Assembly (NCBI RefSeq): GCF_030817835.1
Contig: NZ_JAUSZR010000001.1
Location: forward strand, 2,542,001-2,606,000
Source: Pseudarthrobacter sp. W1I19
GTDB taxonomy: Bacteria; Actinomycetota; Actinomycetes; Actinomycetales; Micrococcaceae
Length of the DNA: 64,000 bases
Reading direction: 5' to 3'
This document shows positions 34,409-42,706 of the stretch, piece by piece. Every line of letters begins with the position of its first letter. Position 1 is the stretch's first letter. The notes below the pieces were generated by a model. That model ran no database searches. It had not been told where the DNA came from and saw only the letters and a program-made list of their open reading frames with translations. The translations under genes and the position numbers were made by a program.

Positions 34409-35710
34409 CTAGGCGCGTTCCCCACCCAGTGCAGCGTCGCGTCCATGCCTGGCTGCACCCGGATTCAGGCGGGGCGCCAGCTGTTTCCGCAGCCACGCCT
34501 TGACCACGCGTTCCCAGCGCTCCGGATCAACATTCCACTCTTTGGTATGCCGGGCATGGTTGAAGGCCTCGAAGGTGACCATTTCCGGATTGCGTTCTGC
34601 CAACAGAGCGGACGGGCCGTAGGGCACGTACTCATCGTCCACGCTGTGGATGATCAAGGTGGGCGTGCGTAGTTCAACTGCCCGCGACACCCAGTCCATC
34701 GCCTTGAGGTCCACCGGTGCTGACAGTCCGGTGAGCCGCCGTCCCAGCGGGTGCCCCAGCATGAGTTGCCCGTACCGCCCCACCAGTGACGGAATCTTGT
34801 TCAGCTGGGCGTGGTGGGCCAGTACGGTCACCCAGTCAATGACCGGCGCATCCAGCACCATGGCCCGGATCAGGTTCCGGTAGCGGGACAGATCCGCAGT
34901 CTGCAGGCAGATGGCGCCGCCCATTGACCAGCCGAACAGCACAATCTCCTCGGCCCCGTTCGCCAGGGCATACTCGATGGCGGCTTCGATATCGCGCCAC
35001 TCGGTGGACCCGAGGCCGTAACGACCGTCGTCGGCGGACGGCGCCAGCCCGTCATTGCGATACGACACCACCAGACTGGTCAGCCCCAGCTCGAGGGCGG
35101 GTCCAACGGCGCGCAGGGCCTCCTGCCGCGTGGCACCCCTGCCATGGACCATCACCGCCCAGGTCCGTGCCGTCCCGCCCGCGCGGACCAGCCAGGCGGG
35201 TGCCTGCCCGCGGTCCACGTCGATCATGACCTCTTCGGCAGGGATTCCGACGGCGGCCGGGTCCGGGTAGAGGGCCCCGCTCCACCAGCCCCAGCGGGCC
35301 TTGCTGAGGTCCCCTGCGTACACCGCTTCTACCTCTCGGGACACGGTGCGCTCAGCCGGAGAGTAGGAGACGATTCGGCCGATCCGGGCGTGCCCCTTGC
35401 CGCCGTCGAAAAAGAACCCGTACACCCCGTCCACGGTGGTGTCCTCATTTGCTGCCATGATCACCTGCTGCCCGTGGCCGTCCCGGGTCACGGCCAGTAC
35501 TTCCTGGTTCGCCGCCCGCTGGCGGGCGGGGGTGATGACCCGGCGGGCAAAGTACACGGCGAGCGCTGAAGACCCTGTGGCCAGCAGCCCCGCGAGCGCG
35601 CCGCCGCCGATAGCGCCGCCGATGGCCCATTTGGTCCGCAGCGACAGGCCGGTGCCGGAATCCTTGGTACTCAGGAGGGGTGCGGGGCTGCTGCGCTGGA
35701 AAAGTGCCAT
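34409..35710 (-). CDS. Membrane-anchored alpha/beta hydrolase
   Basis: A 433-residue protein with one N-terminal transmembrane helix (about 25-53, rich in Gly/Ala) and a soluble alpha/beta-hydrolase domain. The nucleophile elbow is LFGWSMGGAICL near 263-274, the acid is in HSVDDEYVPYG near 360, and the histidine is in FNHARHTKEW near 390; HGRGATRQEA near 185 forms the oxyanion region. ATG 35710 was chosen (MALFQRSS); upstream sequence is not conserved. It resembles actinobacterial 'alpha/beta fold' lipase-like proteins. The substrate is unknown. It faces the 34151 gene. Confidence 0.88.
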   Translation of the reverse strand: MALFQRSSPAPLLSTKDSGTGLSLRTKWAIGGAIGGGALAGLLATGSSALAVYFARRVITPARQRAANQEVLAVTRDGHGQQVIMAANEDTTVDGVYGFFFDGGKGHARIGRIVSYSPAERTVSREVEAVYAGDLSKARWGWWSGALYPDPAAVGIPAEEVMIDVDRGQAPAWLVRAGGTARTWAVMVHGRGATRQEALRAVGPALELGLTSLVVSYRNDGLAPSADDGRYGLGSTEWRDIEAAIEYALANGAEEIVLFGWSMGGAICLQTADLSRYRNLIRAMVLDAPVIDWVTVLAHHAQLNKIPSLVGRYGQLMLGHPLGRRLTGLSAPVDLKAMDWVSRAVELRTPTLIIHSVDDEYVPYGPSALLAERNPEMVTFEAFNHARHTKEWNVDPERWERVVKAWLRKQLAPRLNPGAARHGRDAALGGERA

Positions 35711-35832
35711 GGAACTATTCTTACCGCCCCGGCACCGGCAGGCCGTATTTGCCACCCGAGGGCGCAGTTGGCCCGGCACTTTCCCCAACCCGGCACATCG
35801 CTGAACCAGTGCGGCTGCACCTTGCGCGGGAC

Positions 35833-35838
35833 TAGGCT
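35833..35838 (+). promoter_or_regulatory. -10 element (TAGGCT) for a leaderless USP-like gene
   Basis: TAGGCT lies 6 nt before the ATG at 35845, so the transcript should start at the AUG. Confidence 0.55.
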
Positions 35839-35844
35839 AAGGCC

Positions 35845-36336
35845 ATGAGTGATCCCATCGTCATCCTGACCGAAGAACCCCTGGGCGCGGACGACCGCCT
35901 GAACATCGAGCGTCTTGTGGACGGAGGAGACACCCGGCTCCTGGTCCTGGTGCCTGCGAACACCGAACGCCACCTGTTGGTGGACTTCCTTGAGAACCTT
36001 TCCATGCTGGACATCGCCAAGGCTTTCCGCGAACTGACATCCAACGCCCCGGATCCTGCCACCGAGCGGGCGCAGGCGGCGGAGACCCTCGCGGTGTCGC
36101 TGGCAGCGCTGGCGGGCCTCGGCGCCGGCGTCACGGGAGAAGTAGTCGACGGCGGCGCGGTGCAGGGCCTGGTAGCCAAGGTCAAGGAAAGCGGTGCTTC
36201 CCAGGCCGTGGTGGTCACCAGGCCGCACGCCGTGGCGGATACGTTCCACACTGACTGGGCGAACAAGGCCCAGGACCAACTGGGCCTCCCCGTCCTGCAC
36301 CTGTACGCAGGTTCGGGATTTATCGGCGACTCCTGA
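35845..36336 (+). CDS. Universal-stress-protein-like hypothetical protein
   Basis: A 163-residue cytosolic protein. It begins [17 protein letters not shown] with a strand of the USP/Rossmann fold, has [11 protein letters not shown] near 31-41, a central helix and [19 protein letters not shown] near 120-138, ending in [14 protein letters not shown]. These fit the alpha/beta pattern of UspA-type proteins, but the ATP loop is not clear. I know no function. It is followed by msrB 14 bp later and probably cotranscribed, which may point to stress response. Confidence 0.7.
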   Translation: MSDPIVILTEEPLGADDRLNIERLVDGGDTRLLVLVPANTERHLLVDFLENLSMLDIAKAFRELTSNAPDPATERAQAAETLAVSLAALAGLGAGVTGEVVDGGAVQGLVAKVKESGASQAVVVTRPHAVADTFHTDWANKAQDQLGLPVLHLYAGSGFIGDS

Positions 36337-36350
36337 GCGTTGACAAGGCT

Positions 36351-36869
36351 ATGAGCATCTTCGGAAACAACATCCTGGGAAAGAACATCTTCGGAAACAA
36401 GGACGCAGGTCCGGCTCCCGAGTCCCCCGCCGCCGAGCCCAGCGTCCAGAAGACCGACGCCGAATGGCGTCAGGAGCTCACGCCGGAGGAATACCATGTA
36501 CTCCGCCAGGCTGGCACCGAGCGACCCTTCACCGGGGAATACTGGGACACCCATACCGCCGGCGTCTACCAGTGCCGGGCGTGCGGCGCTGAACTGTTCA
36601 CCAGCAATGAGAAATTTGATTCCCACTGCGGGTGGCCTTCCTTCTTTGCGCCTCTGGCAGAAGGCACGGTCCGCTACATCCACGACCGCACTCTTGGCAT
36701 GGAGCGGGTGGAGGTGCGCTGCGCTACCTGTGATTCCCACCTGGGACACGTGTTCGACGGCGAGGGTTACCCCACCCCCACGGACCAGCGGTACTGCATC
36801 AATTCCGTCTCGCTGAAGCTCGTTCCGCGCGAAGAACCGCAGGACGGCGGCCCCGAACCGGAGGCCTGA
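36351..36869 (+). CDS. msrB: Peptide-methionine (R)-S-oxide reductase
   Basis: Reduces R-methionine sulfoxide in proteins. The zinc cysteines are CRAC near 75-78 and CATC near 124-127, the catalytic Cys is in RYCINSVSL near 147, and [11 protein letters not shown] near 93 is the substrate region. The 172-residue product is longer than the 130-150 typical because of an N-terminal ~40 residues with a repeat: [17 protein letters not shown]. The repeat is encoded by a 15-bp direct repeat CATCTTCGGAAACAA at 36356-36370 and 36386-36400, 30 bp apart and in frame. Confidence 0.95.
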   Translation: MSIFGNNILGKNIFGNKDAGPAPESPAAEPSVQKTDAEWRQELTPEEYHVLRQAGTERPFTGEYWDTHTAGVYQCRACGAELFTSNEKFDSHCGWPSFFAPLAEGTVRYIHDRTLGMERVEVRCATCDSHLGHVFDGEGYPTPTDQRYCINSVSLKLVPREEPQDGGPEPEA

Positions 36870-36955
36870 CATCAGGAAGAGCTGGACCTTCTCGCTGTTC
36901 TACAGCTGGAAGCAAAAGGTTTTCTTAGGCTAGGCCGCTTTTCAGATTAGTCCTG

Positions 36956-36996
36956 CTGGTTGCTTGTTACGCTCGCAATAGGTAGCAAGCAACCAG
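36956..36996 (+). promoter_or_regulatory. Inverted repeat upstream of the DUF6421 gene
   Basis: CTGGTTGCTTG (36956-36966) and CAAGCAACCAG (36986-36996) are perfect 11-bp arms with a 19-bp spacer. They end 13 bp before the ATG, just ahead of the AAAGG ribosome-binding site, so the structure could block translation or act as an operator. Confidence 0.55.
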
Positions 36997-37009
36997 AAAG
37001 GCGCCGACG

Positions 37010-38377
37010 ATGACCGAAACACTGATCACCGCTTCCACCCGGATTTCCGCTGAAAACCAGGACTGGACCAGGCTCAAGGCGGCCGCCACGGCCATCCAGG
37101 CGCTCCAGGTGAAGGACGGCTCCATTCCCGACCCGGCAAACCATGCTGAGGCATCGCTCTACGTCAGCAGCATCGTTGACGCGGTGGGCGCCCTGGCCCC
37201 CGCCTTCCCGCATGATGCGGATTACTTGGATGCCGTTTGCGCGGATTTCGCCGCCTGGGAAGCGAAGGGCTTCACCATTCCCGACTTCCTGTCCTCGCTG
37301 CTCGCCTTCCAGCCCCAGGAACAGCGCCAGGACGGCCTCCAGCATCTGGTGGTCTTCCCCATGTACACGCAAAACGGGAGCAGCAACAGGCTGGTTGAGG
37401 CCGTGCTGATTGAAGTGATCTGGCCGGAGTTTATCGCCGGGCTCGAAGCCGGGGAGTACTCGAACAAACTGTTCGTTCCCATCCGCTTCCTCGACTTTAC
37501 GGCCGGCTACGAGACCAACTCCGCTGTACTGTTCCCGGAGACAGTGGCCGTCAGCGAAACCCCCACCTTCACCTGGGGGGCGATTTTCGCTGACCGGGAA
37601 GCCGCCCGCTTCCGCCGCGTCCTCAAGGCAGCCGCGGAAACCACCCGCCTGGAACTCCCTGAAGGAGCGGCAGAACTCCTCGCTGACCAGGATCTGTCAG
37701 AGGCCACCTTTGTGATGTGGGACCTCATCCACGACCGCACCCACATGCGCGGCGACCTTCCCTTCGATCCCTTTATGATCAAGCAGCGGATGCCGTACTT
37801 CCTGTACTCGCTCGAGGAACTGCGCTGCGACCTGACCGCCTTCCGCGAGTCGGTGCGGATCGAGAAGGACGACGACGCCGACCCGGAGGCACGCCGCCAC
37901 GCCAAGCTCGTGCAGTACGCCATCATCTTCGACCGGATCTTCCGCTTCGCGATCACCGGCAGCCGTGTCCGCAATTACGACGGACTCGGCGGCCAGCTGC
38001 TGTTCGCCTGGCTGCACCAGCAGCACGTCCTGCACTGGACGGACACGCGGCTCGCCATCGACTGGGACGAAGTGGCCGATGCCGTCATCGCCTTGGGAGC
38101 AAGCATCGATGAGCTGTACTGGCGTTCCATCGACCGGCCGAAGACCGCCCACTGGCTCGCGGCATACAAGCTCATCTCCGCTACCGTTACTCCTAACCCG
38201 GCATCAGCCTGGGCTAAGGGACCGGAAGGGCTGGCACTGGCTGGTCCGCCGCGCGGCCTGACGGACCAGGTGCTTGACGACGAGTTCCCGCTGTCCATGT
38301 TCTACGAAGCATTGGAGAAGAAGATGCGCCCCGTGATCGAATCCACCGCCGGAATCACTGGAGCCTCCGCACTGTGA
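37010..38377 (+). CDS. DUF6421 family protein
   Basis: A 455-residue soluble protein of unknown function, which I assign to DUF6421 from its conserved body (for example LIHDRTHMRGDLPFDPFMIKQ near 245, FLYSLEELRCDLTAF near 267, WSIDR-like REFERENCE SIDELYWRSIDRPK near 365). The HDRTHMRG segment resembles a metal-binding HxxxH pattern. It starts 14 bp after a long inverted repeat and AAAGG. It overlaps the next SDR gene as GTGA, suggesting an operon in which it supplies or modifies a substrate; that is inference. Confidence 0.65.
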   Translation: MTETLITASTRISAENQDWTRLKAAATAIQALQVKDGSIPDPANHAEASLYVSSIVDAVGALAPAFPHDADYLDAVCADFAAWEAKGFTIPDFLSSLLAFQPQEQRQDGLQHLVVFPMYTQNGSSNRLVEAVLIEVIWPEFIAGLEAGEYSNKLFVPIRFLDFTAGYETNSAVLFPETVAVSETPTFTWGAIFADREAARFRRVLKAAAETTRLELPEGAAELLADQDLSEATFVMWDLIHDRTHMRGDLPFDPFMIKQRMPYFLYSLEELRCDLTAFRESVRIEKDDDADPEARRHAKLVQYAIIFDRIFRFAITGSRVRNYDGLGGQLLFAWLHQQHVLHWTDTRLAIDWDEVADAVIALGASIDELYWRSIDRPKTAHWLAAYKLISATVTPNPASAWAKGPEGLALAGPPRGLTDQVLDDEFPLSMFYEALEKKMRPVIESTAGITGASAL

Positions 38378-39168
38378 CGGAGGAACCGGCAACAGCTCAA
38401 ACAGCGCCGGCGGCGCCTGCCTCGAACGTACCCCGCCTGAACATCCTGGTGACCGGCGGCAGCGGCGCTTCCGGCATCGCCGTCGCACGGGCGCTGCACG
38501 ACGCCGGCCACCGCGTGATCACCGTGGGTTCGGACCAGGCGAGGATTGAGGCGGCAGCGCAGCAGGCAGGCGACGGCGTCACGGGCCTTGTGTGCGACCT
38601 TGCCGCTTTGGCGGACGTGAGGCAGTTGAGGAAGGACCTCAGCGCAACCGGAGGAACCGGGAACGATGTCACTGTGGATGCCGTGATCCACCTGGTGGGC
38701 GGCTGGCGCGGAGCCAAAGGCATCGCCGACCAGACCGATGAAGACTGGGACTTCCTGGAGCGCGGCGCCATCACCACACTCCGGAACGTGTCGCGGGTGT
38801 TCTACGACGATATCGCTGCATCGCGCCGTGGCCGGTTCGCCATGGTGTCCTCCACCGCCGTGGAAAAACCGGCAGCGGCTACGGCCAGCTATGTCGCCGC
38901 CAAAGCCGCCGCCGAAGCCTGGACCATGGCCATGGCGGACGGCTTCCGCCGGGCGGCCACTGACAATCCAGGCGCGGACACTGGCACAGGACCGGCCGCC
39001 GTCGTCCTCGTGGTCAAAGCCCTGGTGGATGACGCGATGCGCCGCAGCCACCCCGAACGCAGCTTCCCCGGCGCCACGGACGTGGACGACCTTGCCCGCG
39101 CCGTCGTCGGACTCTTCGAAGCATCCGCGGACCAGCTGAACGGCACCCGGCTCCGGCTGGCACCCTGA
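38374..39168 (+). CDS. SDR family oxidoreductase
   Basis: A 264-residue short-chain dehydrogenase/reductase. The cofactor-binding loop is LVTGGSGASGIAVARAL near 26-42, the catalytic motif is SSTAVEKPAAATASYVAAK (Ser near 170, YxxxK near 182-186), and VDAVIHLVGGW marks the central strand. It starts with GTG 38374, overlapping the DUF6421 stop by 4 bp, so both are expressed together. The substrate is not known. The 20-residue N-terminal Ala/Pro tail is extra. Confidence 0.88.
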   Translation: MTEEPATAQTAPAAPASNVPRLNILVTGGSGASGIAVARALHDAGHRVITVGSDQARIEAAAQQAGDGVTGLVCDLAALADVRQLRKDLSATGGTGNDVTVDAVIHLVGGWRGAKGIADQTDEDWDFLERGAITTLRNVSRVFYDDIAASRRGRFAMVSSTAVEKPAAATASYVAAKAAAEAWTMAMADGFRRAATDNPGADTGTGPAAVVLVVKALVDDAMRRSHPERSFPGATDVDDLARAVVGLFEASADQLNGTRLRLAP

Positions 39169-39190
39169 CGGCACAGCCCGGGACTGAACT

Positions 39191-39196
39191 TAGACT
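39191..39196 (+). promoter_or_regulatory. -10 element (TAGACT) for leaderless threonine aldolase
   Basis: TAGACT lies 6 nt before the GTG at 39203. Confidence 0.55.
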
Positions 39197-39202
39197 GAAA
39201 GC

Positions 39203-40312
39203 GTGACCAAAGCCATGACCACAACAGCAGAAACTGCAGCCGGGATCCGGCTGCACGATCCCAACGTCCGCGGGTTCGCCTCGGACAACTATTCCGGCGT
39301 CCATCCGGAAGTCCTCGCAGCGCTGGCCGCCGCCAATGACGGCCACCAGGTGTCCTACGGCGAAGACGAGTACACCGCCAGGCTGCAGGAAGTGCTGGAA
39401 GGCCACTTCGGCCCCGGCATCGAGAGCTTCCCGGTCTTCAACGGCACCGGCGCCAATGTCCTGTCCCTGCAGTCGCTGCTTCCGCGCTGGGGTGCTGTGG
39501 TGTGCGCCTCGACCGCCCACATCAACATGGATGAAAACGGCGCGCCGGAACGTATCGGCGGCATCAAGCTCCTGCACGTCCCCACCCCGGACGGCAAGCT
39601 CACGCCTGAACTGATCGACCGTGAGGCCTGGGGCTGGGGCGACGAGCATCGCGCCCAGCCACTCGCCGTCTCCATCACCCAGACCACTGAACTGGGCACC
39701 TGCTACACCCCCGAAGAAGTCCAGGCCATCGCCGACCATGTACATGCCAAGGGCATGAAACTCCACATGGACGGTGCGCGGCTCGCGAACGCCGCCGCCC
39801 ACCTCCAGGTCCCGCTGCGGGCATTCACCCGCGACGCGGGCGTGGACATCCTTTCCTTCGGCGGGACCAAGAACGGGCTGCTGTTCGGTGAAGTGGTGGT
39901 TGCACTGAACCCGGAGGCTGCGCACGGGCTGGTGTACCTGCGCAAGATGAACATGCAGCTGGCGTCCAAGATGCGCTTTATGTCCGCGCAATTCATCGCC
40001 CTCCTGGAGGGCGACCTCTGGCTGCGCTCCGCCTCGCATGCCAATGCTATGGCAGCCAGGCTGCGCGCCGCCGTCGACACCATTGACGGGGTGCAGCCCA
40101 CGCAGAAAACCGAGTCCAACGGCGTCTTTGCCATCCTTCCCGAGGGCGTGGCAGACCGGCTGCGGCAGTCCTTCCGTTTCTATGACTGGGACGAGGCGGC
40201 CCGGGAGGTGCGCTGGATGTGTTCGTTCGATACCACCGAGGAGGATATCGATGCCTTTGCCGATGCCATCAGGCATGAGCTCCGCGTTGACCGGAGCGGG
40301 TCGGCCAGCTAG
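39203..40312 (+). CDS. Low-specificity L-threonine aldolase
   Basis: A PLP-dependent enzyme of 369 residues that cleaves L-threonine/allo-threonine to glycine and acetaldehyde. The PLP lysine is in LSFGGTKNG near 215-223; the family's DNYSGVHPEVLAAL near 28, NGTGANVLSLQ near 80, QTTELGTCYTPEE near 160 and HMDGARLANAA near 190 are all present. It is probably leaderless with a GTG start. It could instead be a close relative acting on other beta-hydroxy amino acids. Confidence 0.92.
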   Translation: MTKAMTTTAETAAGIRLHDPNVRGFASDNYSGVHPEVLAALAAANDGHQVSYGEDEYTARLQEVLEGHFGPGIESFPVFNGTGANVLSLQSLLPRWGAVVCASTAHINMDENGAPERIGGIKLLHVPTPDGKLTPELIDREAWGWGDEHRAQPLAVSITQTTELGTCYTPEEVQAIADHVHAKGMKLHMDGARLANAAAHLQVPLRAFTRDAGVDILSFGGTKNGLLFGEVVVALNPEAAHGLVYLRKMNMQLASKMRFMSAQFIALLEGDLWLRSASHANAMAARLRAAVDTIDGVQPTQKTESNGVFAILPEGVADRLRQSFRFYDWDEAAREVRWMCSFDTTEEDIDAFADAIRHELRVDRSGSAS

Positions 40313-40358
40313 TCGCACGGCGACGGCGAGCCTTCCCGCCGTCCCCGGCCCGGTTGCG

Positions 40359-40364
40359 TAACCT
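40359..40364 (+). promoter_or_regulatory. -10 element (TAACCT) for a leaderless DUF3000 gene
   Basis: TAACCT lies 6 nt before the GTG at 40371. Confidence 0.55.
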
Positions 40365-40370
40365 GCGAAG

Positions 40371-41021
40371 GTGAACGCACTTGACCAGGTTCCCCCGGAA
40401 TTTCTCCACGCCTTGGGAACCCTCAGGAAAGCCCGGTGCCGCGGGGAGCTCCGCCTTGCGGAGATCCCCGCTCCGGCACGCCTGGCACCCTTTGCCGTAG
40501 CGCTGGGCGCGGAGGTCCTCGCACCAGGGCCAATTACAGCCGCCACTCCCCTGCACGGTCCGGCCGCCATGGCGCTGGCTGCTGCCTCAGGAACAGCGGA
40601 CGACGCCGAGACAGAGTTGGCCACGGGGCGTTTTATCCTGCTCCACGACCCGGAAGGCTCGGCGGTGTGGGACGGCGAGTTCCGCATCGTCACCTATATC
40701 CGGGCGCAGCTCGAACCGGAGATGGGAAACGACGAAATGCTGGGAACGGTGGCCTGGACCTGGCTGGTGGAGGCGCTCGAAAACCACAAGGCCCCCTACC
40801 GTGCCGCCGGCGGCACGGCCACCCGGGTCCTCTCCGAGAGTTTTGGAACCCTTGCGGACAGGCCGGGGTCCATCGACATCGAACTCCGCGCCTCCTGGAC
40901 TCCCGCCACCTCCGATGTCACCGCCCACCTCGAAGCCTGGTCCGATATGGTGTGCACCTTCGCCGGCCTTCCGCCGCTTCCGGACGGCGTCACCCCGCTG
41001 CCCCAGCGGCGCCGGAACTAG
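40371..41021 (+). CDS. DUF3000 domain-containing protein
   Basis: A 216-residue protein of unknown function, conserved in actinobacteria next to RNase D (recalled as Rv2680-Rv2681). Characteristic segments are ATGRFILLHDPEGSAVWDG near 84-102, FRIVTYIRAQLEPEMGNDE near 104 and LGTVAWTWLVEALE near 125. The GTG start has a TAACCT 6 nt upstream. It lies 90 bp before the RNase D gene; the pairing suggests an RNA-related role, but this is only inferred from conserved context. Confidence 0.85.
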   Translation: MNALDQVPPEFLHALGTLRKARCRGELRLAEIPAPARLAPFAVALGAEVLAPGPITAATPLHGPAAMALAAASGTADDAETELATGRFILLHDPEGSAVWDGEFRIVTYIRAQLEPEMGNDEMLGTVAWTWLVEALENHKAPYRAAGGTATRVLSESFGTLADRPGSIDIELRASWTPATSDVTAHLEAWSDMVCTFAGLPPLPDGVTPLPQRRRN

Positions 41022-41096
41022 CGCCCCTGGCGTGCGGCGAATCCCGGACGAGCGCCCGGCGGGGATTCCGGCGGCAGCCCGGAACCGGCCGGCCGG

Positions 41097-41102
41097 TAAA
41101 CT
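41097..41102 (+). promoter_or_regulatory. -10 element (TAAACT) for the RNase D gene
   Basis: TAAACT ends 9 nt before the ATG at 41112, giving a very short or absent leader. Confidence 0.4.
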
Positions 41103-41111
41103 AAAGGCATC

Positions 41112-42443
41112 ATGACCCCTAACATTCCGGAAAACACCACGGCCGGCGTCCCGGCTGCTGATACCGCACCCCACATCACGGTGGAGGGCTTTGACGCCCC
41201 CATCCCCCAGATCATTGAACTCGATTCGCCCCGCGACGGCGTTCCGCTGGTCATCGAAACGCAAGCCGGGCTGGAGCGGTGCGCAGCCGCCATCGCCGCC
41301 GGTACCGGACCGGCCGGCGTGGACGCCGAACGCGCCTCCGGCTTCCGCTACGGACAGCGCGCGTTCCTGGTCCAGATCCGCCGCGAAGGTGCCGGGACCT
41401 GGCTGATCGACCCCGAACCCTTCGACAACCTGGACATCATCAACGAAGCCCTCCGCGGCGTGGAGTGGATCCTGCACGCCGCCAGCCAGGACCTGCCCTG
41501 CCTGCACGAGCTGGGCATGTGGCCGGACAAGCTCTTTGACACCGAACTCGCCGCCCGGCTGGCGGGCCTGCCCCGGGTGGGACTCGCCGCCGTCATCGAA
41601 CAACTGCTGGGTTTCGGACTCGCGAAAGAGCATTCTGCGGCAGACTGGTCCACCAGGCCCCTTCCCGAGCCGTGGCTGCGGTACGCCGCCCTGGACGTTG
41701 AGGTCCTTACCGAACTGCGGGAAGAACTCATCGAGCTCCTGGAAGCGGACGGCAAGCTGGAGTATGCGGAACAGGAGTTCGCCGCGATCCTGGCTGCAGG
41801 ACTGCCTCCCGCCCGCGTCGACCCGTGGCGGAAAACCTCCGGCCTGCACCAGATCCGTGACCGGCGGCAGCTGGCGGCTGTCCGGGAGCTGTGGCTGGAA
41901 CGCGATTCCCTGGCCCAGAAGCGCGACGTGGCGCCGGGCCGGCTCATCCCGGACTCTGCCCTGGTTGCCGCAGCCAAGGCCATGCCGTCTACTGTGCCCC
42001 AGCTGCTGGGGACCAAGGGCTTCCACGGCCGTGCAGCCCAGCGCGAAGCTCCCCGCTGGCTGCGCTGCATTGCCACGGCCCGGGATCTGGAAGAACTCCC
42101 GCCGCTGCACCTGGCCACCAATGCCCCGCCGCCTCCCAGGGTCTGGGCTGACCGGGACCCGGAAGCTGCCGCACGGCTCGCCACAGCAAGGCCCCTGCTG
42201 CAGGAGAAGGCTGACCAGCTGAAGCTCCCGCTGGAGAACCTCCTGACCCCGGATTACTTGCGCCGCGTAGCGTGGCGGCCCCCGGCGGAGACCAGTCAGT
42301 CCTCCATCGCAGCCGAGCTCCGGGCCTTGGGTGCGCGCGAGTGGCAGGTGGAACTGGCGGCGCCCCTGATTGCCGACGCGTTCCTTCGTCCGCAGCCGCT
42401 GCCGGCCAAGGAACCCAAGCCGGACGTGGCCGCAGCCGGATAG
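41112..42443 (+). CDS. rnd: HRDC-domain ribonuclease D
   Basis: A 443-residue 3'-5' exoribonuclease. The DEDD exonuclease domain (about 40-215) shows GVDAERASGFRYGQRAFLVQI (the D-x-E pair near 64), LHAASQDLPCLHELG near 120 and YAALDVEVLTEL near 196. An HRDC domain follows (about 225-305), ending in a C-terminal extension of about 130 residues. It processes structured RNAs such as tRNA precursors in other bacteria; here inferred. It follows DUF3000 and precedes the compound palindrome. Confidence 0.92.
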   Translation: MTPNIPENTTAGVPAADTAPHITVEGFDAPIPQIIELDSPRDGVPLVIETQAGLERCAAAIAAGTGPAGVDAERASGFRYGQRAFLVQIRREGAGTWLIDPEPFDNLDIINEALRGVEWILHAASQDLPCLHELGMWPDKLFDTELAARLAGLPRVGLAAVIEQLLGFGLAKEHSAADWSTRPLPEPWLRYAALDVEVLTELREELIELLEADGKLEYAEQEFAAILAAGLPPARVDPWRKTSGLHQIRDRRQLAAVRELWLERDSLAQKRDVAPGRLIPDSALVAAAKAMPSTVPQLLGTKGFHGRAAQREAPRWLRCIATARDLEELPPLHLATNAPPPPRVWADRDPEAAARLATARPLLQEKADQLKLPLENLLTPDYLRRVAWRPPAETSQSSIAAELRALGAREWQVELAAPLIADAFLRPQPLPAKEPKPDVAAAG

Positions 42444-42485
42444 CAGCCCCGGCCCCGGCCACCGGCTCCCACACCAAATCCCCCC

Positions 42486-42590
42486 GGACGCTCTCTCACT
42501 TGATGTGTGAAAATTGCCAGCGCTCTCTCACTTTCTTGAGGAAAGTGAGAGAGCGCTGGCCAAAAAGGCACAGTAAGTGAGAGAGCGTCC
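42486..42590. repeat. Nested compound palindrome with four GCTCTCTCACTT copies
   Basis: The outer arms GGACGCTCTCTCACTT (42486-42501) and AAGTGAGAGAGCGTCC (42575-42590) are perfect 16-bp inverted repeats. Inside lie GCCAGCGCTCTCTCACTTTC (42516-42535) and its 20-bp complement (42541-42560) around a TTGAG loop. Every arm contains GCTCTCTCACTT or its complement. It may be a repeat element, an RNA hairpin or a terminator after rnd. Confidence 0.9.
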
Positions 42591-42615
42591 CTTGGTGAGG
42601 GGCCTTGCCGGGTAA

Positions 42616-42631
42616 GTTACTGACGAGTAAC
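42616..42631 (+). promoter_or_regulatory. Candidate operator GTTACTGACGAGTAAC upstream of the thiolase gene
   Basis: GTTACT and AGTAAC are perfect 6-bp arms with a GACG spacer, 76 bp before the GTG. TetR-type regulators of fatty-acid breakdown often use such TTAC-x6-GTAA sites, so it may control the thiolase/FadB pair. Confidence 0.5.
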
Positions 42632-42706
42632 ATCGAGAGCATTGCTGCTTGGCTGCTGTCGAATACCGGCATGCACCGGCGCCTACGTCTCGATGAGGAG
42701 TTTCAC

